Positions 18,864 to 27,910 of a stretch of 64,000 bases of DNA are shown here, in pieces. The stretch spans positions 1 to 64,000 of the forward strand of contig NZ_FOZZ01000005.1 in the NCBI RefSeq assembly GCF_900116225.1, written 5' to 3'. Each line of letters begins with the position of its first letter. Within the stretch, counting starts at the first letter, position 1. The DNA comes from Sphingobacterium wenxiniae. GTDB taxonomy: Bacteria > Bacteroidota > Bacteroidia > Sphingobacteriales > Sphingobacteriaceae. Made by a program: the position numbers and the translations under genes. Under the pieces are notes generated by a model. The model was not told where the DNA came from. It was given only the letters and a program-made list of their open reading frames with translations, and did not search any database.

Positions 18864-20030
18864 TTAGGTTCGTTGTTTTATACTAAGGAATAAATAACCT
18901 AAGACACCAGCCAATAAAGAAGTCAGGAGGATAGAAAGCTTTGCTTCGGCAATGTGCAGAGCGTCTTCAAAAGATAGGATAGCGATAAAAATAGACATGG
19001 TAAAACCAATACCTGCTAATAGCCCCACTCCTATTATATGCCTCCAACCGCTTCCCTCCGGCAACGCACTCAACTTAACTTTGGTACAAATCCAAGAAGT
19101 CAAAAATATACCTATAGGCTTTCCAAGCAGCAATCCCAGCGAAATTCCTAATCCTAATGGAGCTGTTAAACCATGAATCATATCACGCTCTAATGTGATA
19201 TTTGTATTGGCAAATGCAAATATCGGAATAATCAAAAAATTCACAGGCTTTGCAATAGTATGTTCCAGTCTTTCCAATGGAGATTCCTTATCTGTATCAT
19301 TGGTCGGGATAGTCATCGCGACCAATACGCCGGCAATCGTGGCATGTATGCCCGAATGGTGCACAAAATACCATATAAAGACTCCTGGTATCAGATAGAG
19401 ATATGGATTTTGCACATTCATCCTATTCATGATAATCAAGATAATAATGCCTATCCCTGCATACAAAAGATAGGTCATCTCAATACCCGAGGAATAGAAG
19501 AACGCTATGACTAATATCGCTATCAAGTCATCCACAATAGCCAGTGCCGCCAGGAATATTTTTAAACTGCCCGGAATACGATCACCAAGCAGATTGATAA
19601 CCGCTAAGGCAAAGGCAATATCCGTTGCCATAGGTATTCCCCACCCTCCTGCTGTGTCCTTGCCTGCATTCAGGCTCAAATAGATCAAGGCTGGTACGAC
19701 AGCACCGCCAATGGCACAGAGAATCGGTAAAGAAGCTTTCTTCGGAGAGGACAACTCTCCTTCTACGATTTCCCGCTTTATTTCCAGACCGACCAGCAGG
19801 AAGAAAATGGCCATCAACCCATCATTTATCCACAACAGCACACTGTAACGTAAATGCAGGTATTGGTTTTCAAATCCAATCGGATAATCCAGTATACGCT
19901 GTAATCCCGCTGCCAAAGGCGTATTGGCGATAACCATAGCGATTACTACGCCAATAAATAGTAGTATTCCTCCTGCATTGCTGGATTTCAAAAAGTCTTT
20001 AAAAGCATTCAGATTGATCAATTGAGCCAT
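18864..20030 (-). CDS. nhaA: Na+/H+ antiporter NhaA
   Basis: NhaA exchanges one internal Na+ for two protons at the inner membrane. The 388-residue protein has the expected multi-helix hydrophobic profile and the essential adjacent Asp pair in LAIVDDLIA (about residues 160-170), preceded by the conserved ATDIAFALAV. The final helices (GFTMSIFIA) are also present, so the protein is complete. Confidence 0.95.
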   Translation of the reverse strand: MAQLINLNAFKDFLKSSNAGGILLFIGVVIAMVIANTPLAAGLQRILDYPIGFENQYLHLRYSVLLWINDGLMAIFFLLVGLEIKREIVEGELSSPKKASLPILCAIGGAVVPALIYLSLNAGKDTAGGWGIPMATDIAFALAVINLLGDRIPGSLKIFLAALAIVDDLIAILVIAFFYSSGIEMTYLLYAGIGIIILIIMNRMNVQNPYLYLIPGVFIWYFVHHSGIHATIAGVLVAMTIPTNDTDKESPLERLEHTIAKPVNFLIIPIFAFANTNITLERDMIHGLTAPLGLGISLGLLLGKPIGIFLTSWICTKVKLSALPEGSGWRHIIGVGLLAGIGFTMSIFIAILSFEDALHIAEAKLSILLTSLLAGVLGYLFLSIKQRT

Positions 20031-20346
20031 GATTAAGATTCGATTTTATTATTTTCTATTACATACATCTATTGCAGAAAAGGTACAGCATGCATCAACC
20101 AGGATAAGCACAACAATACACTGTTTATTAACTACTAACAGCTGAATGAATTTATTTTATTTATTCAAAAATTGAAGTGCCCAAAATAGATAAATCCGGG
20201 TGTGTTTTACAGAATTATTGCATAGATAATTACTATAAAAAAGACAAAATAAATCAATTTAATTTATCAGTTCGCATATTCATCTTTTTCCACCTACAGC
20301 TCAAAAATTATTTTATATCTTTACACCGAATTTATTCATTTGAAAA
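20031..20346. other. Intergenic region between divergent nhaA and trkH-type gene
   Basis: This 316-base AT-rich stretch has no credible gene. TATCTTTA at 20316-20323 is one base off the -7 consensus and lies 24 bases before the downstream TTG start. No other structure was recognised. Confidence 0.6.
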
Positions 20347-21726
20347 TTGAAGAAACGTTTCTACAATCCGGCACAGCTCTTCGTCCTCAGTTTTTTCCTG
20401 CTGATAGTCACAGGAACATTATTACTGAAGCTGCCATTTGCCATTAACCAACCTTTATCTTGGATTGATTCCCTTTTTACTTCCACAAGTGCCGTTTGTG
20501 TGACGGGGCTTGTCGTGGTCGACACAGCCACCCATTTTACTATTTGGGGGCAACTCATCATTATGTTACTTATTCAGGCCGGAGGGATTGGTATTTTGAG
20601 TTTTGCTGGTTTGTTTGCCTATTTCCTAAAAGGCGGCAGTTCGTATGAAAACCAGCTAACCATAGGTGGTTTTTCGAATACTGAACGCATGTCCGAAGTG
20701 TTTGACCTTCTTAAAAACACCATTGTCATTACTTTCGGGATAGAATTGGTTGGTGCATTAGCCATTTACTCCAGCATCAGCAATGATATTCCGGCTTCCC
20801 TAAGCTCAAAAGTTTTTTTCTCCTTATTCCATTCCGTATCGGCATTCTGTAACGCAGGTTTTGCTATCTTGCCTGATGGGCTTATGAATACCAGCGTTGT
20901 TTATAATTATAACTTTCAGCTCATCATTGCTTTTATTTATATTTTCGGTGGTCTGGGTTTTCCTATTGTTTTAAATGTATTGACGTATATTAAACACCTT
21001 TGTTCTTTAATGATTGGGAAATGGGCTTATAAGAAAGCTATGTATAAGCCGTGGGTGCTAAATATAAACAGCAAAATAAACCTCATAACCACAGCAGTTA
21101 TTTCTTCTTTAGCCACCGTTATCCTTTTTGTTAATGAGTACGACCATGTCTTCTCCGAACATGGTTTCATTGGTAAAATTGTCATTGCATTTGCCACGGC
21201 AACCACACCAAGAACTGCGGGTTTCAACAGTATCGATTTTGGAGATTTACAATTCTCGTCCGTCATGTTCATCATCTTTTTAATGTGGATTGGGGCCTCG
21301 CCTAACTCTACAGGAGGGGGAATCAAGACCAGCACGTTTTCCATAGCTTTACTAAACGTGCTAAGCTTAGCCAGAGGTAAGGATCGCACAGAGATTTTTG
21401 GACGGGAGATCAGCAAAACATCCATACAGAGGGCATTCGCCACTATGTTCTTGTCTTTAATGACCATTGGTTTAGGTGTATTTTCCATATCTTTTTTTGA
21501 GCCTAAAAGACCTTTATTGGAGATTGCTTTTGAATGTTTTTCTGCGTATAGCACCGTTGGTCTTTCCTTAGGTGTCACCCACGAATTTGTGTATGGCAGC
21601 AAAGTTGTTTTAATCTTATTGATGTTCATCGGCAGAGTAACCATGCTCTCTATACTTATTGCCTTTATTAAGAAGACAAAATACACGTATTACAGATACG
21701 CACAAGAGGAGCTCACTGTTTATTAA
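20347..21726 (+). CDS. TrkH/KtrB-type potassium transporter membrane subunit
   Basis: This 459-residue integral membrane protein mediates K+ uptake across the inner membrane. Each of the four pore-loop repeats shows its selectivity-filter Gly: AVCVTGL, AFCNAGF, PRTAGFNS and YSTVGLSLG. The start is a TTG (KKRFYNPAQ follows); no ATG is near. The adjacent gene encodes the cytosolic RCK gating subunit 12 bases later, so the pair is a complete KtrAB/TrkHA-like system. Confidence 0.93.
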   Translation: MKKRFYNPAQLFVLSFFLLIVTGTLLLKLPFAINQPLSWIDSLFTSTSAVCVTGLVVVDTATHFTIWGQLIIMLLIQAGGIGILSFAGLFAYFLKGGSSYENQLTIGGFSNTERMSEVFDLLKNTIVITFGIELVGALAIYSSISNDIPASLSSKVFFSLFHSVSAFCNAGFAILPDGLMNTSVVYNYNFQLIIAFIYIFGGLGFPIVLNVLTYIKHLCSLMIGKWAYKKAMYKPWVLNINSKINLITTAVISSLATVILFVNEYDHVFSEHGFIGKIVIAFATATTPRTAGFNSIDFGDLQFSSVMFIIFLMWIGASPNSTGGGIKTSTFSIALLNVLSLARGKDRTEIFGREISKTSIQRAFATMFLSLMTIGLGVFSISFFEPKRPLLEIAFECFSAYSTVGLSLGVTHEFVYGSKVVLILLMFIGRVTMLSILIAFIKKTKYTYYRYAQEELTVY

Positions 21727-21738
21727 AATTTTAAAATC

Positions 21739-22416
21739 ATGAAATTCATTGTTATCGGATTAGGAAATTTCGGTGCCTCATTGGCCGAAAAGTTAACCAT
21801 GCAAGGCAATGAAGTCGTAGGCGTAGACCAACGAATTGAAAAAATAACCGCCTTAAAAGAGAAAATAACACATTGTATCTGTTTAGATGCAACAGATGAG
21901 GCAGCCTTTCATACACTTCCGCTAAAAAATACAGACGTGGTCGTGGTCGCTATCGGTGAAGATGAAGGAGCGAATATCATGGTAACCGCCCTCTGCAAAG
22001 AAGCCCAAGTGAAGAGACTAATCAGTAGAGCCGTCAATCGACTGCACGAAAAGGTTTTAACGGCATTGGGGGTATCAGAGATTGCACATCCTGAAGAGGA
22101 ATCTGCAGAACGATGGTCTAAAAAATTATGCATGACAGACTTAGTAGATTCCTTTGAACTAAACAGCAATTACTCCATTGTGGAAGTGGTTGTGCCGGAA
22201 AAATACGTTGGTAAAAGTATTCAAGAGATTGGCTTCAGGGAGAAATATGAACTTTTGGTACTAACCATATTAAAGAGCCAGGAACAAAAAACATCTTTTG
22301 GCAGCAGTATGGTCACCACAATACTACATGGCATACCTAAGCCTAATACCATCTTGGAGAAGGGAGATATTTTAGCCATATACGGCTACAACAATCATAT
22401 TAAATCTTTCTTATAG
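21739..22416 (+). CDS. TrkA/KtrA-type potassium uptake regulatory subunit
   Basis: The 225-residue cytosolic protein has an N-terminal RCK domain (Rossmann motif GLGNFGASLA, and the acidic VVGVDQRIEK binding the nucleotide ribose, residues 1-125) and a C-terminal RCK-C domain (about 140-220). One RCK pair rather than two makes it KtrA-like. It should gate the membrane subunit encoded immediately upstream in response to nucleotide. Confidence 0.93.
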   Translation: MKFIVIGLGNFGASLAEKLTMQGNEVVGVDQRIEKITALKEKITHCICLDATDEAAFHTLPLKNTDVVVVAIGEDEGANIMVTALCKEAQVKRLISRAVNRLHEKVLTALGVSEIAHPEEESAERWSKKLCMTDLVDSFELNSNYSIVEVVVPEKYVGKSIQEIGFREKYELLVLTILKSQEQKTSFGSSMVTTILHGIPKPNTILEKGDILAIYGYNNHIKSFL

Positions 22417-22536
22417 AGAAAACCTTTACAAAATCAGGCAGTATTTTTCAGAATTAACAATATTTTTCTTTATTTTGGAATAAGCACACTTTTGCTTTGT
22501 TTAAAGCATCAACAACTTTTACAATCATACCATATC

Positions 22537-23385
22537 ATGATGAGCAAGACCATTTTAATACCTTCCGATTTTTCCAATAATGCTTTAGTTGCAACACGTT
22601 ATGCCTTGGATTTGGCTAAGCAGCTTGGTGCGAACCTACATATCTTGCATGCGTACAGCTCCTTCAATTCTGCATTTCAAAGCCAATCAGTCAATGAAAC
22701 CGATGCAACACGCGCACAAAGTGATGCAGAAAATAACATGGGTGAGTTCTTAGGAAAAGTAGGTGATTCTAAAAATGTCACGATCACGACTTCGCTCCTT
22801 AAAGATAGCCTTACAGATGCTGTAGAGGCTTACTTAAACACGAATACGACCGTGTGCCTTATGATCATGGGAACTCATGGTGCTTCCGGCACACGTAAGG
22901 ATATATTGGGTAGCAACACCTACGATATAGCCAAGTCGGTCAATATCCCATTGCTTATTGTCCCTGAACATGCCTCATCATTTCATTTGGAGCGTGTTGC
23001 TTTCTTTACCGACTATCAAAATCAAGACATCGCGACGCTACAGAGCCTCAAAAACCTATTGGATGGACAGGAACTTCCCTGTACATTGGTACATATTACA
23101 CAACTCAAAGACAGTTCTTTGCAAGAACAGGTAGCATTGTTAAGCAATTGGTCTAAAAAGCTGAGCCAAACAGTAGGCTATGCAAACCTGAATACAGAAT
23201 TGGTTAGTAACAAAGAGGATATTACGATTGTTGATACGGCTTTAGATCGTCTGTCAGCTGATCTTTGCCTACTTACGGTGGTAGGTGGGCGCAGTTTCTT
23301 TGAGAAGCTCTTTCACAAAAGTTTAGCCCGGGAAATTATCCTTAATCCTAAGGTACCGGTTTTACTGACCTCGGGGCATAGATAA
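22537..23385 (+). CDS. Tandem universal stress protein (UspA family)
   Basis: Two UspA domains in 282 residues. The first (about 1-145) begins TILIPSDFSNNAL and has the ATP-binding pattern GTHGASGTRKDILGSN. The second (about 150-282) is more divergent and ends RSFFEKLFHKSLA. The start is placed at the double ATG (22537/22540); a longer frame from a TTG at 22492 lacks conservation of style. Its place after potassium-uptake genes fits the frequent association of Usp proteins with ion transport. Confidence 0.88.
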   Translation: MMSKTILIPSDFSNNALVATRYALDLAKQLGANLHILHAYSSFNSAFQSQSVNETDATRAQSDAENNMGEFLGKVGDSKNVTITTSLLKDSLTDAVEAYLNTNTTVCLMIMGTHGASGTRKDILGSNTYDIAKSVNIPLLIVPEHASSFHLERVAFFTDYQNQDIATLQSLKNLLDGQELPCTLVHITQLKDSSLQEQVALLSNWSKKLSQTVGYANLNTELVSNKEDITIVDTALDRLSADLCLLTVVGGRSFFEKLFHKSLAREIILNPKVPVLLTSGHR

Positions 23386-23400
23386 ATATAAGTAGGATAA

Positions 23401-23430
23401 CACGAGGTTAGCTCTACGGCTAACCTCGTG
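23401..23430. terminator. Hairpin between usp and a convergent membrane-protein gene
   Basis: Twelve-base perfect arms (23401-23412, 23419-23430); the right arm contains the last codons of the minus-strand gene. There is no T-run. Confidence 0.55.
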
Positions 23431-23929
23431 CTGTTTCCAACATCTTCATCAATGGTTCCAAAATCTCCTCCTCATATGTCATTGCTCTTTGCTCTGCCTT
23501 TTTCCCTGCGCCAAAGCTTGGGCTTATCTTATAACTTTTAAGAAACTGCTTTTTCTTGACTCCCAAACTGTAATACCAATCTCCCGTATCAGAACTTGTA
23601 AATATCGTGACCTCATCAAAATGCATAAGTTTTCGTTTTCCAAATAATGGGCTTTCCCTATAAACGGTCTTACTATTCAGATCAAATCGATAACGTATAG
23701 GCCGTCGGAACAGATAGTCTATCAGAACATGGACTACACAGTAAAGCACAATAGCTAAACCTATCATCTGTCCCCTTTCGCCTAGCCAATCCCCAAACAA
23801 CAATAAGACAACGACAATAACTGCTATAATACCTGCAGACCATAACAAACTATGCTTCATATCTCGATGAGGTTGAAACGAGATACCATTGGCATCAGAT
23901 TTAAATCGCAATCTATCCTGCAGATTCAT
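23420..23929 (-). CDS. Two-helix membrane protein with PH-like C-terminal domain
   Basis: The 169-residue product has two membrane helices (about residues 28-48 and 55-73) followed by a soluble beta-rich domain (YRFDLNSKTVYRESPLFGKR...). This is the organisation of small bacterial PH-domain/YcxB-like membrane proteins. The upstream neighbour has the same layout, and its reading frame overlaps this start by 17 bases, suggesting a duplicated and coupled pair. No function is known. Confidence 0.7.
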   Translation of the reverse strand: MNLQDRLRFKSDANGISFQPHRDMKHSLLWSAGIIAVIVVVLLLFGDWLGERGQMIGLAIVLYCVVHVLIDYLFRRPIRYRFDLNSKTVYRESPLFGKRKLMHFDEVTIFTSSDTGDWYYSLGVKKKQFLKSYKISPSFGAGKKAEQRAMTYEEEILEPLMKMLETARG

Positions 23930-24374
23930 TTTTCCCTAAAATATCATCTACATCATTCAAAATACGTTGTATTGGACGGGAGAAAAAACTTTGCACCAAG
24001 CTGGCTTCCTTTTCCTTCCCTTTGTCATTTATATAGCTTGCCACTAATGATACATTTACTGTAATAAATCCCATATATTGTACTTTATGCACACTAAAGC
24101 CCTGTAACTACTCAATAGGAATAGTAATCGGTTTGCTGAATAACCCTGCGCGGATACGGATTTCTCTTTGGTTCATATCAACGATTAAGGAATACTTCAA
24201 GAATAAGAAAAACATAAGTAGAGCAATACCTAACATCCACCACTTAAAGGACGATTCAGGCGCTTCAGTAAACCCTACTATGGATAAAATCAGGAAGGCT
24301 CCACATAAAGGAACAAACATACCATATTGCTTTTTCAATGTGTAGACATTACCGTCTTGGATAAATTTTTTCAT
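23913..24374 (-). pseudogene. Two-helix PH-like membrane protein gene broken by in-frame TAG
   Basis: Codons 1-88 encode a two-helix membrane segment ending FSKPITIPIE, then codon 89 (24108-24110) is TAG. The same frame continues for 64 codons with good coding character (GFSVHKVQYMGFITVNVS, then FFSRPIQRILNDVDDILG) and stops at 23913-23915, overlapping the next gene by 17 bases. The restored protein (153 residues) has the same layout as that neighbour. TAG is used as an ordinary stop elsewhere in the window, so a nonsense mutation or a base error is more likely than recoding. Confidence 0.75.
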
Positions 24375-24402
24375 ATTATGGCGATTAAAGTATTTTTGTT
24401 AT

Positions 24403-24735
24403 TTAAGAACATTGGGACAAAATGATAGAAAAGACTAATAACGCAAAAAAAGCAATCAGCAGAAAAAACGTCCACCATGGTGTCTTCGCTTTTGTTACCT
24501 CTATTTTATAGTTATCCAAAAGTGCGTTCGAAAACTCTTTTTTATTAAGTACTTGCTTACAGTGGGCACAAACAGAGGTCGTGGACTTCCATAATGGAAA
24601 AACTGGTATCCAGAACAAATGAAAGTAATTTTGATGTATAAAGAACCACACCTGTTTCTCCTCACAATGAGAACATGGTATCGTTGCCTGCTTTTCGACA
24701 ATTTTTGTCGAGCGTAGTCCAAAGAAAAATATCAT
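24403..24735 (-). CDS. Membrane protein with N-terminal zinc ribbon
   Basis: The 110-residue product has a short aromatic start (IFFFG), then two Cys pairs (CSHC and CAHC) separated by an aromatic-rich block (YFHLFWIPVFPLWK), which is the zinc-ribbon_15 type pattern. It ends with a membrane helix (about residues 85-107). The ATG at 24735 is chosen over a GTG two codons upstream. The role is unknown; the gene lies upstream of the two PH-like membrane genes and may be in one operon with them. Confidence 0.72.
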   Translation of the reverse strand: MIFFFGLRSTKIVEKQATIPCSHCEEKQVWFFIHQNYFHLFWIPVFPLWKSTTSVCAHCKQVLNKKEFSNALLDNYKIEVTKAKTPWWTFFLLIAFFALLVFSIILSQCS

Positions 24736-24940
24736 ATGCACTAAATTTATATAGAATCAAAGTTCTGACATTCACTTGAAATAAAGAAGAATATCTGGAC
24801 TACAAACAGACCACGAGCAACAAAAACAATGACTACAATGTGACTACAAAACTCATAAACACCTAATTATCAAACTATTTAAACAACCAACAGAAACAAT
24901 ATTTTATATAGCTATCCAGCCCTACTATTTGGAGGTTCAT

Positions 24941-24948
24941 TATATTTG
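24941..24948 (+). promoter_or_regulatory. -7-like box immediately before the TPR regulator start
   Basis: TATATTTG matches TAnnTTTG exactly but ends only four bases before the ATG, so transcription from it would give an essentially leaderless message, or the match is fortuitous. Confidence 0.35.
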
Positions 24949-24952
24949 TATT

Positions 24953-26800
24953 ATGAAACAACCCATCCCTACGATTGTCTTTATCTTTTTATCCCTATGT
25001 GCACAAGCACATAATGGGTATATCGACAGTTTACAGAGGGTGTTGAAACAAGCCTCCGATTTCAATAAAAAGATTGCCATCCAACAGCAGATTGCCGATT
25101 GGTATCGATCTAGTGAGCAATATTCGGAGGCCATCAGCATGGCTAACCTTAGCTTGCAGAACAGTTTGGATATTTCATCGCATAACTTAGACGTTACTCG
25201 TTCCTATTGGTTATTATCCAATATCTACACCAATATGGAGAATTTCGAAATGGCCAGAGAATATGTGGATAAAGCTTATCAATCTGCAGAAGCACAAAAC
25301 AGCCCTTTGCCCATGGCTTATGCACATTATGCGGAAGTAATCTTGCAACGCACATTATTTGATGCAGATATTCCAATCCAGAAACTACACGAAGCACTCT
25401 CAAAAATTAAACATCCAAAAGAGTAAGCAGCTCTGGTTGCTCGCATCTATTACCAATTGTACGGTATCTATTCTGAATGGAACGATGCGGATAAATCACA
25501 GGATTATGCAGAGAAGTCCATTACCTTTGCTAAATTATCGGGCAACAAAAATCTACTGGCCAATGGCTATAGTGCACTATCCGTGGCTTATACGTACCGA
25601 TATGAGCAAAATAAGGAGCAACAGTATTTAGATAGTGTGATGCACCTTCTGGATGCAGGTATTTTACTATATCAGCAATATCCCGGGCAGATATTGCATA
25701 ATACCTACTCCATGCTACACATTAACAAGGCAAGTTATTATCAGAAATACTATAATCAAAACGATAACCATATCAAGCAACAAATACGAAACCATGTACG
25801 CGAAGCCATGCTTGCCGCCCAAGAAACTAGTGGTAATGAAGCTGTAGTAGCCAGTGGGTATGGTATATTGAGCGAATTAAGCCTTCAAGAACAAGATCTA
25901 CAATCAGCAGAGAACTATCTCTTGTTAGCATATACAATGATGGTTCAGAAAAAAAGCCCTTATTATCACACCCTTATCAATGTTTTGCAATCTTTGGTCA
26001 AAATCAATGTCCAAAAAGGCGACTTCCAAAAAGCTTTCGACAATCAACAGGAGATCACCAAGTACAGTAGGATACTTTTCAATGAAGAGTCTGAGGCAAA
26101 TGCCAAAAGATTGGAGGCCCAGTTTGACTTCACCAAGAAAGAGCAAGAAATACAGCTACTGAAAGAACAGACAGAAAGCCATCGTAAACAGAAACAACTT
26201 CTGATTGGACTCATTGCTATTGGTCTGGTGGGTGCATTTTTCATGTTTCGTTCCTATCATTTCAACCTGAAGTACTCTTTAGCAAGAGAAAAACAACTGA
26301 CAGCTGAAAAGAACGAAAGTGTCTTACAAATCAAATATGAAAAAGAAGAACAAGCTCGATTAAAAGCTGAACAGGAATTATTGGAATTGCAACAGCAAAA
26401 GCTACAAGACGAGGTTCTGCTTAGCCAGCTACAGTTACGCCATAAGAGTGAAGTACTCCAACAGGTAAAAGAAAGATTGACCACAGAAGATACAGACAAT
26501 CTGAAACAGATTCTTCGCGAGGAGACTTTGGTAGACGGTGATTTTGAACGCACGAAGTTCCACATCCAAGAGCTGCATCCCAACTTTTTTCAGCATCTCA
26601 CCGAACAGGCCCAACAAAAACTTACCCTCTTGGATCAAAAATACTGTGCATATCTCTATTTTGGTATGGAGACCAAACAAATTGCTTTATTACTAAACGT
26701 AGAACCTAAAAGTGTACGAATGGCCAAATATCGGCTAAAACAAAAATTTAATCTTAATTCCGAAACAGATTTAGTGGACTATTTAAAGGGTATCGGATAA
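24953..26800 (+). pseudogene. TPR/membrane/HTH regulator gene broken by in-frame TAA
   Basis: Two frame segments in the same register encode a 615-codon protein interrupted only by TAA at 25424-25426 (codon 158, in KIKHPKE*AALVARIYY). The restored order is a signal peptide (ending CAQAH), tetratricopeptide-like helices (about 25-390), one membrane helix (QLLIGLIAIGLVGAFFMF), a Glu/Gln-rich coiled coil, and a C-terminal LuxR-type helix-turn-helix (ETKQIALLLNVEPKSVRMAKYRLKQKF). This is a common Bacteroidota membrane-bound regulator architecture. The downstream part lacks a good start of its own, so the gene is probably inactive unless the stop is an error. Confidence 0.8.
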
Positions 26801-26855
26801 TTTGAAACCCTATGCTTCGATACGACGATAATAAAAATCAACAAAGGTAATCCAA

Positions 26856-26907
26856 AGTATAAAAATAGAACAGCTCACTAGGATTTGAATTGTTCTATTT
26901 TTATACT
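26856..26907. terminator. Bidirectional terminator
   Basis: Perfect 17-base arms (26856-26872, 26891-26907) with an 18-base loop, between the TPR regulator and the convergent end of the TPP-riboswitch operon. Confidence 0.75.
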
Positions 26908-26909
26908 TA

Positions 26910-27284
26910 CTAAACCAAACTATTTGATTCAATCAATCTAAAATTCGTTATAGTTTTACCATTCAGGTGCTTCTCCCACCTTTCCAAAAGCGGTTTCTCC
27001 AGTTCAAATTCTCTGTATTCATCCGGGCTCATGATAGGGATTCCCCGTATAATAGGGTATATTCTCGTACAACTTGAACACAACAGATATCCTTCTTCAA
27101 TGTTTCCATCCAATTTAGTATGGATAGTAGTCAATGTTAGCTCGCCTCTATCAAAAAGGCAGCAAAGTTTTTTTATGGTTTCTATATACATAATCTCGTT
27201 TCTAATAAATGTTTTAAAAAGCTTCCTTACTAATCTTCTCGCTATATTCAATCCTAAAGATGTATAGCACATAGTATTTAACAT
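26910..27284 (-). CDS. Trm112-like zinc-ribbon protein, last gene of the TPP-riboswitch operon
   Basis: The 124-residue product carries a Trm112p-like domain from about residue 38 (LCCLFDRGELTL, then GYLLCSSCTRIYPIIRGIP). The phrase C-x-x-C-x-x-x-YPI-x-x-GIP is characteristic. Proteins of this family bind methyltransferases and stabilise or activate them. The first 37 residues have no recognisable domain. The ATG overlaps the preceding stop by seven bases (ATGTTAA), so translation is coupled. With a methyltransferase as first gene of the same operon, a partnership is a reasonable inference. Confidence 0.75.
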   Translation of the reverse strand: MLNTMCYTSLGLNIARRLVRKLFKTFIRNEIMYIETIKKLCCLFDRGELTLTTIHTKLDGNIEEGYLLCSSCTRIYPIIRGIPIMSPDEYREFELEKPLLERWEKHLNGKTITNFRLIESNSLV

Positions 27285-27910
27285 CCATTTTTAAGGTATT
27301 CACGTATGGATTGGTCGGGTGTATCACTATTCATCACGCCCGATATAACAGCAATGCCAGTATAGGGTAAGTTTCGAAGCTCACCAATATTATCAGGGTT
27401 GATTCCTCCAGCTAAGAAAATAGGTCCTTCAAAAATTTCTCTTGCTTTTCTTACAGAGTTATGGTTTACCAGTTCACAGCTCTCCACAGTTTTCGAAGGA
27501 AACATAGAACAGAATGATATATAATCCACCTTGTGGTCCCTAGCCCATAGAATGTTATCCATATCATTCGAACAAGTTATTCCACATAAGAACGATCTAT
27601 TAATTTCTTCTTGGAGCTGTTCATAATACAGAGGAACAACGTCAAAATGCACTCCATCCAACATCGTACTCCTAAGATACTGCCATTGGTTGTTAATCAA
27701 CACCGGAACACCCTTAGCATGGCAGCGCAGACACAGCTCATCAATCAGACTGTCAATATCATCTTCTTGGTCAAAGTTGTCCCAAATCTGCACAGCTGCA
27801 ATTTTCTCCGTTAGTATTCTCTCGATTTTGCTGTACAATACTGATCTCTCCATAGAGGGATCTATAACAATATAGATTCCGGAACCAATATCCTGTAGCT
27901 TACGTATCAT
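27278..27910 (-). CDS. Divergent ThiE-like (thiamine phosphate synthase/TenI superfamily) protein
   Basis: A 210-residue TIM-barrel protein resembling ThiE, which joins the HMP pyrophosphate and thiazole phosphate halves of thiamine. Recognisable parts are DGVHFDVVPL, YISFCSMFPSKT, IFLAGGINPDNIGEL and GIAVISGVM. Several canonical residues differ: the substrate-binding QLREK-like strand is QIWDN, and the metal-binding ND after the third strand is NN. Catalysis of the standard reaction is therefore doubtful. The ATG at 27910 overlaps the upstream TGA (ATGA), and an AGGGGGTGG sequence precedes it; a GTG two codons earlier is less likely. Confidence 0.8.
   Translation of the reverse strand: MIRKLQDIGSGIYIVIDPSMERSVLYSKIERILTEKIAAVQIWDNFDQEDDIDSLIDELCLRCHAKGVPVLINNQWQYLRSTMLDGVHFDVVPLYYEQLQEEINRSFLCGITCSNDMDNILWARDHKVDYISFCSMFPSKTVESCELVNHNSVRKAREIFEGPIFLAGGINPDNIGELRNLPYTGIAVISGVMNSDTPDQSIREYLKNGC

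Noticed and set aside
23913..24374. Reassignment of TAG as a sense codon
   Set aside because: TAG ends several intact genes here, including gap and kdsD, and two of the four in-frame stops are TAA, so a general recoding does not fit.
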